Of a DNA stretch of 64,000 nt, positions 54,304-61,709 are shown piece by piece. The position numbers and the translations under genes are program-made. The DNA is from an uncultured Pseudomonadales bacterium (GTDB lineage Bacteria; Pseudomonadota; Gammaproteobacteria; Pseudomonadales; Balneatricaceae). The stretch spans positions 248,001-312,000 of the forward strand of contig CALJVT010000005.1 of NCBI GenBank assembly GCA_937773555.1, read 5' to 3'. Every line of letters begins with the position of its first letter. Position 1 is the first letter of the stretch. The notes beneath the pieces are model-generated. The model searched no databases and had not been told where the DNA came from. It was given only the letters and a program-made list of their open reading frames with translations.

Positions 54304-55407
54304 ATGGAAAAATACCAAAAAATAACGGCCATCCTGTCTCTAGGCATGATGTCACTTGGCGTAAATGCTGCCCCAAATGTAGCGACTGATATCACCCCTG
54401 TTCACTCTCTTGTGTCACAAGTGATGGCGGGAGTGGGTACGCCAGATTTGCTAATCCAGTCTGGCGCCTCGCCACATAACTATTCACTGAGTCCCTCGGA
54501 AGCTGAAGCACTGCAGGAAGCTGACCTTGTGTTTTGGATAGGTGAAGGCCTAACACCCTGGCTGGAAAGATCCTTAGACAACCTTTCTCCCACTTCAACG
54601 AAAATTGAGTTGCTGGAGGCCCAGGGTACGACAACCTATGCGTTTAGAGAAGGTGCTACTTTCGGCGCTCATGAAGATGAAGATGACGGCCATGAAGACG
54701 AAGCTCATGAAGACGAGGCTCATGAAGACGAAGCTCATGAAGACGAAGCCCATGAAGACGAAGCTCATGAAGACGAAGCCCATGAAGACGAAGCCCATGA
54801 AGACGAAGCTCATGAAGACGAAGCCCATGAAGACGAAGCTCATGAAGACGAAGCTCATGAAGACGAGCATCATCATGACCATAGTGGAGTTGACCCCCAT
54901 GCATGGTTAGACCCAGCTAATGGAAAGGTCTGGCTTGATGTAATTGCATCGGCTCTAGCAGAAAAAGATCCTGAAAATGCAAGCCAATATCTTGAAAATG
55001 CCGCCATTAGCAAAGCTAAAATTGATACAGCTACCCTTAGTATTGAAAACACTATTGCGCAGCTTCAAGATAAACAATTTATTGTTTTTCATGATGCTTA
55101 CCAATATTTTGAAAAACGCTTTGGCATTATGGCAGCAGGATCTATCTCTATTTCAGATGCATCCAAGCCAAGCCCGGGACGTATTGCAGAGATCAGGCAA
55201 CTTGTAGAAGATCTAAGCGTAAGCTGTGTGTTTACCGAACCTCAATATAACCCAGGTATTGTTAACGCTGTGTTTGGGGACACAGGTGTTAACACATCTG
55301 GAGTGATCGACCCACTAGGCTCAGGCTTAGTTACAGGCACCAACCTCTACTCTAATTTATTGATCGAGATTGCCAAAGGCCTACAATCATGCCTGGGTAA
55401 AAAATAG
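54304..55407 (+). CDS. znuA: Zinc ABC transporter substrate-binding protein ZnuA with expanded His/Asp repeat
   Basis: Periplasmic zinc receptor, 367 residues, cluster A-I binding protein. A signal peptide (about 1-22, ending VNA) is followed by the metal site: His in GASPHNYSLSPSEAEAL, His in DPHAWLDPANGKVW and His in VFHDAYQYFEKRFG, with FTEPQYNP near the end. Between the first two lies the charged loop (about residues 120-200) with eleven HEDEA units followed by HEDEHHHDH, much longer than in E. coli ZnuA. This loop is thought to catch and pass zinc. Divergent from znuCB, preceded by a Zur-like site. Confidence 0.93.
   Translation: MEKYQKITAILSLGMMSLGVNAAPNVATDITPVHSLVSQVMAGVGTPDLLIQSGASPHNYSLSPSEAEALQEADLVFWIGEGLTPWLERSLDNLSPTSTKIELLEAQGTTTYAFREGATFGAHEDEDDGHEDEAHEDEAHEDEAHEDEAHEDEAHEDEAHEDEAHEDEAHEDEAHEDEAHEDEAHEDEHHHDHSGVDPHAWLDPANGKVWLDVIASALAEKDPENASQYLENAAISKAKIDTATLSIENTIAQLQDKQFIVFHDAYQYFEKRFGIMAAGSISISDASKPSPGRIAEIRQLVEDLSVSCVFTEPQYNPGIVNAVFGDTGVNTSGVIDPLGSGLVTGTNLYSNLLIEIAKGLQSCLGKK
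54691..54855 (+). repeat. Eleven 15-bp in-frame tandem repeats within znuA
   Basis: Eleven consecutive copies of a 15-base unit coding HEDEA, differing only in the third base of Glu (GAA/GAG) or Ala (GCT/GCC) codons. A twelfth, altered unit codes HEDEH. The repeat is exactly in frame. Confidence 0.97.
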
Positions 55408-55704
55408 ATATCACCAGTAGATTTAAAACGTGTTTAATGGGTAATTGAGTTAACCAATATTAAGCACACGTGAGGCACATAAAGAGACTGCAAGAAGAGC
55501 ATCAGCAATTACTAAACAGTGAATAAAGTCACCGATTAATCGGCTTACGTACGCGCTAGCGCTTAACGATAGACTGATACAGCACTGATTTTATTTGCTT
55601 AGCTTGCCTCTTTACTGCCTCGCAGCTACTGACTTTTCCTCTAGATTTGGCCTCATGCTGGTATAACATGACCCAACAATCTAGACTTAATAGCGAGTTA
55701 AGTT
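55408..55704. other. Convergent intergenic region between znuA and ectA
   Basis: 297 bases with no hairpin terminator that I can see and no supported gene. A 60-codon open frame on the minus strand that overlaps the ectA end was considered and not accepted. Confidence 0.4.
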
Positions 55705-56199
55705 TTAGCGAATCAAAGGGCCTATTCTGGCTAACCATTCAGAGTTATATTCACTGTTAAAGTGGGTGCTGCTATCAAACAGCACAGAGCTAACAATGGG
55801 GGCAGCAAACTGTTTCGAAAACCTGTTAAATAACGCCCATGAAGCTGTATTACATTGAGTAATTGTAGCCTCTACATGCGTGATATAAACAATGCCCTGC
55901 CGCTCTACCAACTGTTTAAGCATTCGGCTCGCAATTCCCATGCCTCGAGCTCTCTCACAAACAGCAACCTGCCAAACAAAGAGGGTTTCTGATGATCCTG
56001 GCTTAACGTAACCACTTATAAACCCAACAGTTTCGCCCTGCTCCACAGCAATAATCGAGGTGTCTGAAAAATGGCTGCATTGCAGTAAATTGCTGTAAAT
56101 AGAGTTGCTGTCTAATTCGGGAATTTGGTTAATGAGGTGGTGCACTGATGGGCCATCTTGCGAAATAGGTTTGCGTAAAATCACATCTAGTGGCTTCAT
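55705..56199 (-). CDS. ectA: L-2,4-diaminobutyrate N-acetyltransferase EctA-like (orphan)
   Basis: GNAT-fold enzyme that acetylates diaminobutyrate in ectoine synthesis. The 164-residue protein follows EctA closely: LRKPISQDGPSVHHLINQIPELDSNSIYSNLLQCSHFSDTSIIAVEQGETVGFISGYVKPGSSETLFVWQVAV, acetyl-CoA loop RARGMGIASRML, and VEATITQCNTASWALFNRFSKQF; it ends RIGPLIR like other EctA. Nothing is truncated. However, ectB and ectC are not adjacent on either side. ATG 56199 follows AGGA. Either the partners are elsewhere in the genome or the enzyme has another use. Confidence 0.88.
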   Translation of the reverse strand: MKPLDVILRKPISQDGPSVHHLINQIPELDSNSIYSNLLQCSHFSDTSIIAVEQGETVGFISGYVKPGSSETLFVWQVAVCERARGMGIASRMLKQLVERQGIVYITHVEATITQCNTASWALFNRFSKQFAAPIVSSVLFDSSTHFNSEYNSEWLARIGPLIR

Positions 56200-56497
56200 T
56201 GTATTCCTAATTAATTGCATTGCTTTTAGCTAGCATTACTAAGTATGTGGGGGTAAATTATTACAGCCTTGCATCTGTGTGAGTCAACCTAGGTATGTCT
56301 TTTGCTTTTGTGAAAGGTTAGGGGCATTTAACTATAGCTAGCATGCCAAAAATCTCGCAGCTGGCTCCATAACTTACCAAATGGTTATTAAAAGCCAACG
56401 TCATTGGGGCTAAATCTTGTTACAAACGTCTTGTTGGTAACTTTGTGCTGGCTACCACAGCCGTATAATTCAGTAGGCTTTATCGGGTAATTTTTCA

Positions 56498-56977
56498 CTA
56501 CTCCTTATACTTAGCCGCGGTAATAAACTCACCAAAGGTTTCACACCAAACGACAACCGTGTTGTATGCTGCCAGATCAATATTAGGGCTAACCTCTACT
56601 ATAAAGTTGTCGAAGGTTTTCACCTCACCAATAAGCACCATAGTTCGCTTTAAGCGATTAAACTCTGCTTCTGTTTCCACAAACTCTGGGGACAAATAAA
56701 GCCTGTAGTCTGGGCCAGGCGCAAGCTTACCCATAAAGGCAATAGCATCTTTGCTAATAGTGACCCTGCCCTCACCCCAGTGAAATGTATCACTGCCTTC
56801 AAGATCTCTTATAAATACAGCTGAGTAGACAGGCTGAGTAGACGCTGCCTGAATTTCAATGACACTTGGCGCAGGTGGCGCAATAAGTATGGGTAACGCA
56901 TAGATCCCAGCAGCAAAACCGAAAGCCACAGCCAATAGGTGAGTGATTATTAAAATGATAAACGTTTTTTTCTTCAT
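56498..56977 (-). CDS. DM13 domain membrane-anchored protein
   Basis: A 159-residue protein with one N-terminal membrane segment (about 5-28, FIILIITHLLAVAFGFAAGIYALPIL) and a periplasmic DM13 domain (about 55-157). The DM13 pattern is FIRDLEGSDTFHWGEGRVTISKD and the terminal AAYNTVVVWCETFGEFITAAKY, where the Trp-Cys is the conserved redox-type motif of the family. Function unknown; DM13 is thought to act in electron transfer. Monocistronic, the next gene lies 71 bases upstream. Confidence 0.82.
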   Translation of the reverse strand: MKKKTFIILIITHLLAVAFGFAAGIYALPILIAPPAPSVIEIQAASTQPVYSAVFIRDLEGSDTFHWGEGRVTISKDAIAFMGKLAPGPDYRLYLSPEFVETEAEFNRLKRTMVLIGEVKTFDNFIVEVSPNIDLAAYNTVVVWCETFGEFITAAKYKE

Positions 56978-57048
56978 TACTTTTGGTCCTAATGACCTAA
57001 TTTCTGTTACCCACTATTGGAGTAAATCTGTTTATTAACCAGGCGCTA

Positions 57049-57498
57049 TTACTTATTACTACCCTGTTCACCAAATGCAGGCTTCAAACTATCAGAAATG
57101 TCATCCTGTATTATTTGTATCACGTCCTTCGGTTCGTCATACACTTTTATAGTAATTTGGTAATTTCCTTTAAACCAATGTTTTAGATGAAGAGCATCGG
57201 TACCATGATAGCCATCACCAACGTGCTGCTGGAGCTGTTTTTTAACCCCAGTCGTGGAAGAGCCAACGTACATGGTATTTGATGGAGAATTTAGTTTGAC
57301 ACACTTTCTCTCTTTCTTTTTTTTATACTGCGAGAAATCTTGGTAGGCTGCTGTGATGTCTCCTTCTAATTGCTCAATAATATAAACCGCTTGGCTTATA
57401 CGATCTAACTCAGCTAGATCTTTAAGGATAAACTCTCTGCATGGAACAGCTAGTTTTGCAGCATTACAATTTTGAATTAACGTATCTATGTATCCCAT
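57049..57498 (-). CDS. GIY-YIG-like nuclease superfamily protein
   Basis: A 149-residue protein. AVYIIEQLEGD (position of GIY) and NTMYVGSSTTGVKKQLQQHVGDGYHGTDALHLKHWF (position of YIG, with the family's Gly-Ser-Ser, a Lys at the usual Arg position, and the following His residues) fit the GIY-YIG fold. The YIG motif reads YVG, and the catalytic residues are only partly recognisable, so nuclease activity is not certain. An insert rich in lysines (KKKKERK) separates the two motifs. No mobile element is nearby. Confidence 0.65.
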   Translation of the reverse strand: MGYIDTLIQNCNAAKLAVPCREFILKDLAELDRISQAVYIIEQLEGDITAAYQDFSQYKKKKERKCVKLNSPSNTMYVGSSTTGVKKQLQQHVGDGYHGTDALHLKHWFKGNYQITIKVYDEPKDVIQIIQDDISDSLKPAFGEQGSNK

Positions 57499-57914
57499 TT
57501 GGTTCCTTTATCGCTAAAATTTGAATGGCTTTTACAGTTTTAACACCTGAAGTTGTCGCCATTTATAGTACTTGGCCGTAAACACTGGTTTTATGTAAAA
57601 CAAAGTAACTAATGTGGTTTAGTTATAGGCTAGAGCACACTAGACTTGTAACGAATGAGTACTCACATAGTAAGGATACTTAAGCCAAGTTCGATTAGAC
57701 GTTAACAGTGAACCCTGCAAATGTGATCATTTTTGGAACAACGTTGTTATCTTAAACCACGCTATTTTTTGCTTACATTTAAACCCAAAAAAAACCTGCA
57801 ATTGCAGGGTGCAGTGAGTGATGTATGCCATCACCAAGCAATAAATAATGACGCCTTATAGAGGCCAAGCAGGTTTAGCTAGTGCTCCATCGTTTACTGC
57901 GATAATCCCACCTA
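57499..57914. other. Intergenic region with minus-strand terminator
   Basis: 416 bases without gene. It contains the terminator of the DUF2452 gene near 57787-57808 and presumably the promoter of the GIY-YIG-like gene. Confidence 0.5.
57787..57808 (-). terminator. Terminator of the DUF2452 gene
   Basis: On the minus strand CCTGC, AATT and GCAGG are followed by eight T residues. It lies 106 bases after the stop. The stem is short, but the U-run is long. Confidence 0.65.
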
Positions 57915-58301
57915 TTAGTCGGATGATTCTTCCACTTTTTCCCAGGTATTATCGGAAGTAAACTTGAAGCTTCCTTTAAATGTCATTTGTGGCCATCTAT
58001 GAGGTTCAATAATACTAAGGAACAACTTCTCATTATTTATATATAAACTATAAACTTTGCCCACAATAGGCAGGAAGCTATAGGTTGCGGTGTAAACTAG
58101 CTGTGTGTCCTCTGCCAGCTTTACAAGTTTAAAGTATTCTTCCTTTAGTTCGTCAAACTTTGTTTCAAAGTAATGTGTCGCTGTAATGCCACGCTCTTTT
58201 TTGTGCTTTAGTACATCTGGAACAGTAAACGCAGGCGCGCCCACATTAGTTGGGTACGGCAGTGTGGCTGCAAAATCTGTTACGTTGTCTGGTTTCTTCA
58301 T
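57915..58301 (-). CDS. DUF2452 family protein
   Basis: A 128-residue soluble protein. The pattern KPDNVTDFAATLPYPTNVGAPAFTVPD...FDELKEEYFKLVKLAEDTQLVYTATYSFLPIVGKVYSLYINNEKLFLSIIEPHRWP is that of DUF2452, a family of unknown function found in bacteria and lower eukaryotes. The aromatic core (YSFLPIVGKVYSLY) suggests a small beta domain. No partner in the neighbourhood; LysR gene upstream on the same strand is 167 bases away. Confidence 0.78.
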   Translation of the reverse strand: MKKPDNVTDFAATLPYPTNVGAPAFTVPDVLKHKKERGITATHYFETKFDELKEEYFKLVKLAEDTQLVYTATYSFLPIVGKVYSLYINNEKLFLSIIEPHRWPQMTFKGSFKFTSDNTWEKVEESSD

Positions 58302-58468
58302 TAATTTAGCCTAACCGTATAATATTATTGCTATTATAAAATATAAAAAGCCAGATTGCACAACCGAAAAGGGTTTATTTATATAGGTAACGCGTTAAAA
58401 CGCAGGGGCAAAAAACGCTAATTTCAGAGATTACCTACTCAAAAACATAGCATCTCAACCTATAATAG

Positions 58469-59377
58469 TTACCAACGCCAGGAATCCTGCTTGAGAAAAT
58501 CTATGAACTGCTGCTGAATTAAGCTTAAACGCTTATTGCTATTCCAGACCACACCTAAGTTCATAGTAGGTATAGGTTCCTCAATCTGTTTTGACAAAAT
58601 TCTTGTGCCATCAAGAGACCAAGGGCGGTAAAGTAAATTAGATAATATAGCGACGCCTCGTTCCCTCGCTATAAACCCACGAACTGCCTCTACCGATTGA
58701 GTTTTTATTCTAACGTTGGGCTTCAATGCAAACCTCTTCCAAAATTGGTTTGTATTTGCTTCTGCCTCGTCACTATTAAGCATAATATAAGATTCCTTTG
58801 CTATTTCAGCAAGCGGTACTTTGTCCATTTTCGCAAATCGGTGGCTTTCAGCGCACCAAAGAGTTCTCTCTGACCGAAAAAGCATCGCCACTTCAAGACC
58901 TTCGGAAACCTTAATATTTGAGGTTATCATAAACGCAATATCTATTTCTTCAGCGCGTAACTGCCTCTCCAAATCATCCCTAGAATTTTCTACAATGTTA
59001 ACCTGAACCTTTGGGTATATTTTTTCAAATTGTCCCAAAGGAATAGGCAAAAAATAGCCCACCACAGAGACGGAAGCTCCCAAAATAAATCGCCCTTCAA
59101 TATTTTTCTTTTGATTCTGAAATACGAAAATCGAATCATCCACCATATTTAAAATTCTATGAGCACTGTCTAAAAAACGGTACCCATCATAGGTTAAAGA
59201 CACCCCTGACCTATGCCTCTCAAAAAGAGTAGTGCCAAGTATGCCTTCCAGACTTTTGATAGCGTCGGCAACTGCAGACGGGCTCATATGGACTTTTTCT
59301 GCTGCTAATTGAATTTTTTTAGTTTCTGCAGCAGCAATAAAATAACGTAAATGACGAAGATTAAGCGAACTATTCAT
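58469..59377 (-). CDS. LysR family transcriptional regulator
   Basis: A 302-residue LTTR. The N-terminal winged helix-turn-helix is NLRHLRYFIAAAETKKIQLAAEKVHMSPSAVADAIKSLEGILGTTLFERHRSGVSLTYDG; the effector domain (about 92-300) starts EGRFILGASVSVVGYFLPIPLGQFEKIYPKVQVNIVE. ATG 59377 has GAGGG upstream, whereas the longer frame adds 16 residues without a site. It is divergent from the creatininase operon, the usual LysR-target arrangement, so it probably controls that operon. Confidence 0.9.
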   Translation of the reverse strand: MNSSLNLRHLRYFIAAAETKKIQLAAEKVHMSPSAVADAIKSLEGILGTTLFERHRSGVSLTYDGYRFLDSAHRILNMVDDSIFVFQNQKKNIEGRFILGASVSVVGYFLPIPLGQFEKIYPKVQVNIVENSRDDLERQLRAEEIDIAFMITSNIKVSEGLEVAMLFRSERTLWCAESHRFAKMDKVPLAEIAKESYIMLNSDEAEANTNQFWKRFALKPNVRIKTQSVEAVRGFIARERGVAILSNLLYRPWSLDGTRILSKQIEEPIPTMNLGVVWNSNKRLSLIQQQFIDFLKQDSWRW

Positions 59378-59490
59378 GGGAACCCTCTTACGTATAAACG
59401 TATACATTCCAATAACTAACAACAAAAATACAGTTGAATAACATTAGATCACAGAAAAACCGTGGCCTATGAATCAAAAATACCATTTTA

Positions 59491-59519
59491 TTAACAGCGT
59501 TTCTATGATCTAGAATAAT
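59491..59519 (+). promoter_or_regulatory. Promoter of the creatininase-importer operon with internal dyad
   Basis: TTAACA, 17 bases, AATAAT is close to the sigma-70 consensus (5/6 in both boxes). A dyad TTCTA-TGATC-TAGAA (59501-59515) occupies the spacer and touches the -10, a position where the LysR protein could act. The start codon is 30 bases downstream. Confidence 0.6.
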
Positions 59520-59549
59520 TTATTAGAAAAACAAAAGTAGGATAAAAAT

Positions 59550-60407
59550 ATGGTTTCTATGGCAGAGCTTGATTGGGTCACTTATCAAAAAACAGTATCT
59601 AAAGGTAAAGCAATAATCTTTTTACCTATTGGCGCGCTTGAGCAACATGGCCCTCACATGTCTATGAACCCTGATGTTCTTATCCCAACAGCTATTTCTG
59701 AAGCAGTAGCCAGACGACTTAATAATGCCATGGTGGCCCCACCCATTGCTTATGGATACAAGTCACAACAGCAGTCTGGTGGCGGCAATCATATGTCAGG
59801 AACCACCAGTTTAGATGGTGAAACGCTGATGTATACAGTTAGAGACATTATTAAGGAGCTAGCACGACATGGCAGCCGAAAGATTGTGATGATGAATGGT
59901 CATTATGAAAATTCGATGTTTATTGTTGAAGGCATCGATCTTGCTATTCGAGAATTACGCTGGGATGGGATTACTGATATGAATGTGATGATTCTATCTT
60001 ATTGGGATTTTGTTGAAGATCCCACAATAGAACTCCTTTATCCCGATGGCTTTACTGGTTGGGATTTGGAACACGGTGGTGTTTTAGAAACATCTTTAAT
60101 GTTGCACCTCTATCCCCATTTGGTTGATATCAACAAAATTGTTGACCACCCTCCCGCTAAATTTCCTCCATATGACATGTTCCCTGTAAATCCTGAGTTA
60201 ACGCCTCCTTCTGGTACTTTATCGTCTGCCAAAAATGCCAGTAAAGAAAAAGGAGAAATATTAATGAAGGTTTGTGTTGAAGGTATTTCACTTTCAGTTA
60301 AGAACGTATTCGAAGTTGATTATCTTAAGTCTGTTACCAAAAAAAACAGCTTAACAATTCCTATTTACGTTCCCCCTAAAAACCAGAGAAAGGAAGTAGA
60401 ATTATGA
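59550..60407 (+). CDS. Creatininase family amidohydrolase
   Basis: A 285-residue member of the creatininase/CrnA family (metal-dependent amide hydrolases that also open cyclic amides and act in riboflavin or mycofactocin routes). Metal-ligand landmarks are intact: LPIGALEQHGPHMSMNPDVLIPTAISEAVARRL (Glu, His, Asp), GGNHMSGTTSLDGET, MMNGHYENS and LEHGGVLETSLMLHL. TAGGA precedes the ATG. Its stop overlaps the binding-protein start (ATGA), so hydrolase and importer are made together. Substrate presumably enters by that transporter; creatinine is only one possibility. Confidence 0.88.
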   Translation: MVSMAELDWVTYQKTVSKGKAIIFLPIGALEQHGPHMSMNPDVLIPTAISEAVARRLNNAMVAPPIAYGYKSQQQSGGGNHMSGTTSLDGETLMYTVRDIIKELARHGSRKIVMMNGHYENSMFIVEGIDLAIRELRWDGITDMNVMILSYWDFVEDPTIELLYPDGFTGWDLEHGGVLETSLMLHLYPHLVDINKIVDHPPAKFPPYDMFPVNPELTPPSGTLSSAKNASKEKGEILMKVCVEGISLSVKNVFEVDYLKSVTKKNSLTIPIYVPPKNQRKEVEL

Positions 60408-61549
60408 GTGACCAAAATAAATCTAATAAAGCGTCAAGAAGAAAGTTTATAAAACAGACTGGCGTTATTGCCACTGCACTGTCTTTGCCTAGTATATTGA
60501 CCTCAGGAAAAGCACTAGGCGCTCCTACTGAGATCAATATGCTTGCGTGGTATGGCCATGGCGAAGCAGACATCGTTGCTGAGTTTGAAGCCATGCATAA
60601 TGTCAAATTTAAGCCAAAGTACTACGCTGGTGGCGATAACATGCTTGCCCTAATCGCCCAGTCACCACCTGGAACATATGACTTAATCTTGTCAGATGGG
60701 GAGTTTGTCCAGCAACTAGACAAAGCGGGTCATATTCAACAGCTTAATCCTAGTGACTATCCATTTGATGATTTTATTCATGATGATTTCAAAAAATTCC
60801 CAGGTCACTGGCGTGATGGAAACCTTTACTCAGCAATGATCCGATTTGGCTTCCTTGGCGTTTCATATAATCGTAACGCTATCTCAGAAAAAGAAGCGAT
60901 GAGCTATAACTGTTTCTGGAATAAAAACCTTAAAGGTAAGGTCGGTCACTTTGATTGGCATCTACCCAATCTTGGAACAGCTAGCCTCCATGATGGAAAC
61001 ATTCCTAGTCCATTCAACTTAGACTCTATTCAGTGGGGAAAAGTGCAGGAAACAATGATGAGTCTGCGGTCACAGTCAGGTGGTTTCTTTGATTATGGTG
61101 GCTCATTTAACTCTCTAAAGAATGGTGAGATGTTAGCAATGTGTGGCATAGGTGATTGGATTACGGGCGCGCTTGAAAGGGATGGTGCACCCGTTACTTC
61201 AGTAGTGCCAGAAGAAGGTGGGCTGCAATGGACCGAGTCATATTGTATCGGCAAAGGCTCTAAAAAAGCTGCAATTGCAAATGAGTTTATCCGTTATTTA
61301 CTTTCACCTAAAGGACAGGTCAAGTCTGCATCGATGGCTGCTTACCCAGCCTTTTGTGTGACTAATGCCGGACAAGCGGCGTTAAGAAAAGACAACATGT
61401 TTGAAGCACAGCGCACAGGGCAAATTGAAGGTGCCAGTAACAACCCAATAAAATTAATTAATGACGGTCGTATTCACTACAGGGATATCCCAGTTCAGCA
61501 AAGTCTCGAAGACTGGAATGACTTTTGGTCTGAATACAAGAGCTCTTAA
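60404..61549 (+). CDS. Polyamine-type ABC transporter substrate-binding protein, Tat-exported
   Basis: A 381-residue PotD/PotF-like receptor. The N-terminus has a twin-arginine signal, ASRRKFIKQTGVIATALSLPSILTSGKALGA, so it is exported folded. The body has the type-2 fold beginning EINMLAWYGHGEADIVAEFEAMHNVKFKPKYYAGGDNMLALIAQSPPGTYDLILSD. C-terminal ALxxWxxFW-like residues (SLEDWNDFWSEYK) are usual. The substrate may be a polyamine, a related amide or a cyclic compound hydrolysed by the neighbouring creatininase-type enzyme. A hairpin follows. Confidence 0.88.
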   Translation: MSDQNKSNKASRRKFIKQTGVIATALSLPSILTSGKALGAPTEINMLAWYGHGEADIVAEFEAMHNVKFKPKYYAGGDNMLALIAQSPPGTYDLILSDGEFVQQLDKAGHIQQLNPSDYPFDDFIHDDFKKFPGHWRDGNLYSAMIRFGFLGVSYNRNAISEKEAMSYNCFWNKNLKGKVGHFDWHLPNLGTASLHDGNIPSPFNLDSIQWGKVQETMMSLRSQSGGFFDYGGSFNSLKNGEMLAMCGIGDWITGALERDGAPVTSVVPEEGGLQWTESYCIGKGSKKAAIANEFIRYLLSPKGQVKSASMAAYPAFCVTNAGQAALRKDNMFEAQRTGQIEGASNNPIKLINDGRIHYRDIPVQQSLEDWNDFWSEYKSS

Positions 61550-61554
61550 TTGAC

Positions 61555-61618
61555 AGCTAGTCATCATTAATAATGATTGCATTCTCCAACTGCTTAATTA
61601 TTTAAATGATGACTAGCT
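61555..61618 (+). repeat. 14-bp inverted repeat after binding-protein gene
   Basis: AGCTAGTCATCATT (61555-61568) and AATGATGACTAGCT (61605-61618) pair perfectly across a 36-base loop. It may fold in the 3' end of the binding-protein transcript and protect it. Confidence 0.8.
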
Positions 61619-61627
61619 CCCTATATT

Positions 61628-61660
61628 TTGGATCAACATCCTAAGTGTTGGTCCAATTTT
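61628..61660 (+). terminator. Attenuator before the permease genes
   Basis: TTGGATCAACA and TGTTGGTCCAA form an 11-bp stem with one G-T pair around a 7-base loop, followed by TTTTCATTT. It would end part of the transcripts between binding protein and permeases. Confidence 0.7.
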
Positions 61661-61685
61661 CATTTATTAAGTAGAGGTATAAAAA

Positions 61686-61709
61686 ATGTTACAGGCTGGA
61701 CCAGGATGA
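61686..61709 (+). CDS. Possible seven-codon leader peptide coupled to the permease
   Basis: ATG with AGAGG at a good distance, then LQAGPG and TGA. The TGA overlaps the permease ATG 61706 (ATGA). The strong ribosome binding site belongs to this mini frame, not to the permease; translation may reinitiate. It could also mean the permease start is misjudged or that a frameshift exists. Confidence 0.35.
   Translation: MLQAGPG

Noticed and set aside
54595-54910. Open frames over the znuA repeat on both strands
   Set aside because: By-products of the 15-bp repeat; the ZnuA frame is clearly the coding one.
55556-55738. 60-codon frame on the minus strand at the ectA end
   Set aside because: No ribosome binding site, overlaps ectA in another frame, and is not recognisable as EctB, EctC or a regulator.
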